A stretch of 64,000 nt of DNA. It comes from Colletotrichum lupini (Eukaryota > Ascomycota > Sordariomycetes > Glomerellales > Glomerellaceae). Below, in pieces: positions 61,504 to 64,000 of the stretch. The position numbers and the translations under genes were made by a program. A model generated the notes under the pieces. The model was not told the DNA's origin, made no database searches, and saw only the letters and a list, made by a program, of their open reading frames with translations. Each line of letters opens with the position of its first letter. The first letter of the stretch is position 1. The DNA lies in contig NC_064678.1 in assembly GCF_023278565.1 (NCBI RefSeq), positions 3,906,001 through 3,970,000 on the forward strand, given 5' to 3'.

Positions 61504-62157
61504 ATGGCGTCCGACGATGAGTCGATCCGGCCTCTGCTGTGGTCCTTCTCCGGGTTCCGCGAGAACAGACGGCCGGCGCCGATCAGGCGACAGCTGAGCC
61601 AGTCACGGACCAGCCTCCAAGATGTGCTCGCATCTCGGAAGAAACACTATGCCGTTCTGGCCCTCGTATCACTGGATGTCGCCGCGCTCATGGCCAACAT
61701 CTTTGTCGAGCTCGTCGCCTGCGATATGAAGCGGGAAGACGAGCCGTGGGTCAAGAACACGCGCGAAGGTCTCACCATTGCGGGCCTCGTGTTTAGCTCT
61801 CTGTTCTTGATCGAACTCGTATTGTGCGTTATTGCATTTGGATGGAGGTGAGATGAACCCCCAAGAGCACGCAATGAACAAGCCATCACTTACTCAGACC
61901 GTAATAGGTATTTTGCAGAGTGGTTTCATCTGCTCGATGGCATCGTTATTGTGGCAAGCTTTGTTATCGACGTGCTCTCGCACGGCATCGTGGAAGAGAT
62001 TGCTTCCCTCGTCATTGTGTTCCGCCTCTTCAGATTTGTCAAAGTGGTCGAGGAGATGAGCATGGGGGCCGCGGAGAGGATGGAGGGACTCGAGGAGCAG
62101 CTGGCAGCTCTAAGGAGAGAGAATGGAGAGATGAAGAGACAGTTGGCACGACGATGA
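61504..62157 (+). CDS. HV1: Voltage-gated proton channel, Hv1 family
   Basis: Conducts protons out through the plasma membrane when depolarised, using a voltage-sensor domain without a separate pore. Exons 61504-61847 and 61908-62157 join as AG|G (FGWRYFAEWFHLLDG) across a 60-nt intron to 197 residues. Four spans: S1 (about 49-71) carries Asp58, placed like the selectivity Asp112 of human Hv1; S2 (about 88-112) holds Glu104; S3 (about 121-139) holds Asp125 and Asp136; S4 has the spaced charges of FRLFRFVKVV (Arg154, Arg157, Lys160). The third S4 charge is Lys where animal channels have Arg. Residues 168-195 form a short coiled-coil (MEGLEEQLAALRRENGEMKR) of the kind that pairs Hv1 subunits. 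The Hv1 call rests on charge pattern and layout; a similar sequence in other voltage-sensor-only proteins is the alternative. Confidence 0.88.
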
Positions 62158-64000
62158 TTTGGAGGCATGTTTCTGGCATTCTGGCATTACGGCATTGGTG
62201 GCAGCGCTTTCATGTGATGATCGATACCCTTGGGGAACATACTAATGATAATGAACGATCTGGCACATGAGGAGTGCGTTTTGCAAGTACTCTAGTCTGA
62301 AGGTGTTAGGTAGTGTTTCTCTGAATGGGCCAACTTTGTCTGACCGAATAAGATATTCTTTTGTCAAGATGACGCTACTGCAACCCAAAAGTGATGGGGG
62401 AGCATGCAAAACACACTGCTGATCTATATACTTCAAATGCCTCGATCCGAAGCATGCGCAATCACTGGGCGACGAAGACGCCGGTGGCTTTTGCCAGAGG
62501 TAGAAAAGAGCTTGTTTGACGGGTCCGGGGTAGCTGCCGTCAGTTGTTGCTTGACCAACCGCGGACTAGTCAACAACTGTGATCGGCTTGGGCTTCAGAT
62601 CAACGTTTCGATCTATGGATCGAGGTTGGACCGTTGGGCTGCGGACATGATGGTGACGGCCGGACTTTCGGGGGCAGACGCGGTGGGGGGATGTGGTACG
62701 TTGGCCGGCAGAGAACCTCCGCGATGCAACGCCAGCCGCCCCAACTACTACTGCAGCTCGTATTGCTCCTCTTACTGCAGATACTATGCAGTCGCCAGCG
62801 AGGAGGTAGCCATTGGGCTATGTGAGACAACTTTACGATATTTGCCTCCTCAACGTCCCGCCACGCTCCGTGTTCGAGGTGCATCAGCGGATACCCCGAA
62901 CACAAGAACGAGAATAGCATCAGGCAAACGCGCCAATGTAGCGCCAGTGGGCAAAAGACGTTGGATACGAACGTCGGAAAGGGCGAGATCGCAAGAAAAG
63001 TGGCTGTACTCGCCCCATTCAGCCCCGATAAAAGAACATCAATATATTGAAGTATGAAATGGCATAGGCTGATAAGCTGTTTATAGTCATGTATCCTGAC
63101 GCGCAAAAGACAATTACGGCGTTTGGACCAGCGACGAAAAATGCAACACAAAAGCACAACACGGACACAGCAACAAGGGACGGAACCCAATAAAACTCGA
63201 GCCAAGAACAAAGCAGCGGCCAGTCAAAGGGCCACGCTTGTTGTGCCTTGATATCGGGAAATAAGCATATCAAAATCTTGACTGGCGAGCCAAAATACCG
63301 GTCAACGGGTAAACCGCTACATATGCAGCAAAAAGAGGTCAAAGCCTTTGCAGGAAAAACAACAGACGACAGCTGCGCCGTTCGTGTTTAGATCAGATGC
63401 TTCGAGACCGGCTGCAGTCAGCCGCAATTCCCATGGCTTTTCCTCTGTCTTGAATAGTTGAATGGTGTTCATTGCCTCATGAGATCTACGGATACGGATC
63501 ATGACTTTTTCCCAACACGCAACTACGCATACGGATACCACCAGGAAACGGCACTTGCGTTTGTGGTGCAACGCATCCTTTGAGGTTCGCACGCCCTACC
63601 CTTGCTTCCTTACGGCAGAACGGGCCAAGGGGGTAAGAAAAACAACGGCCCCAGAAAGAGGGATCATTGTCCAATCAACAGCCCTTCAAATCGACTGCCC
63701 CCCTTGTCCACGAACAAGATTAGACTTCATCTCGACGTCCGGGCCCCATGTTCGCGCCGCCGTCGTTCGAACCTCGCTCCGTTTGACTTACTCCCGTTTT
63801 TCCTTCAATCGATCGTACCACCTTCTTTCTCGGCAGCGCTGCACAATATATTGGAATGTAGCATAGCTGCCGAACCAGACACGGGAAGGCAATATGTTCT
63901 GCATCCTGGTCCGCCACAGAGGGGAGCACGGCACGGCAACTAGAAACCCAGCCCTCAAGTGAGACTGGTCTCTACGGATACTGCCCAGAGAGAAAGAAAG
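62158..64000. other. Intergenic, right edge
   Basis: 1.8 kb with no supportable gene. Frames at 62404-63057 (plus) and 62600-63211 (minus) overlap each other and have no motif. Confidence 0.5.

Overview
The window is nuclear DNA of a filamentous ascomycete (Pezizomycotina, most likely a Sordariomycete). The evidence is short GT-AG introns (mostly 50-80 nt) in ordinary fungal genes, GC-rich third positions in housekeeping genes, and a 4.9 kb block carrying the mark of repeat-induced point mutation (RIP): CpA/TpG almost absent, TpA in excess, CpG kept. I could not tell the genus from the sequence alone. Coordinates below come from exon joins checked by hand for splice sites and phase.

Layout. 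0.9-4.8 kb: D-aminoacyl-tRNA deacylase (minus; five exons, the first only 7 nt) and CCR4-NOT subunit NOT3/NOT5 (plus; one GC-AG intron). 4.8-16.3 kb: gene-poor, with a single two-exon zinc-finger regulator at 9.0-9.9 kb and a 62-nt poly-C tract upstream of it. 16.3-23.4 kb: conserved genes: NADP-isocitrate dehydrogenase, INO80 subunit IEC3 divergent from a MYG1 exonuclease, and an Igo1/endosulfine. 23.4-26.4 kb: nothing recognisable. 26.4-31.3 kb: RIP-destroyed transposable element bounded by perfect 35-bp inverted repeats and a TA duplication.

31.6-45.1 kb is the accessory part: a secreted bicupin of the oxalate decarboxylase family (minus), a secreted selenium-binding-protein/methanethiol-oxidase-like protein (plus), a membrane-anchored neutral ceramidase (plus), a small secreted cysteine-rich protein broken by one stop codon (minus), and a long P450 (plus). 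These would act at or outside the cell surface, or in membranes. They are a neighbourhood beside a dead transposon, not a demonstrated pathway.

46.3-62.2 kb returns to conserved genes: a SAP/LEM-like multi-pass membrane protein, complex I subunit NDUFS7/PSST, the NEDD4-type ubiquitin ligase Rsp5, a PABPN1-type poly(A)-binding protein, and a voltage-gated proton channel (Hv1 family). The last 1.8 kb shows nothing.

No CRISPR, rRNA or convincing tRNA was found. Most of the long ORFs in the intergenic parts have no protein-like character and are left out. The items most worth following up are the RIP element with spared ends, the interrupted small secreted protein, the fungal proton channel, and several splice-site oddities that automatic gene callers would probably get wrong.
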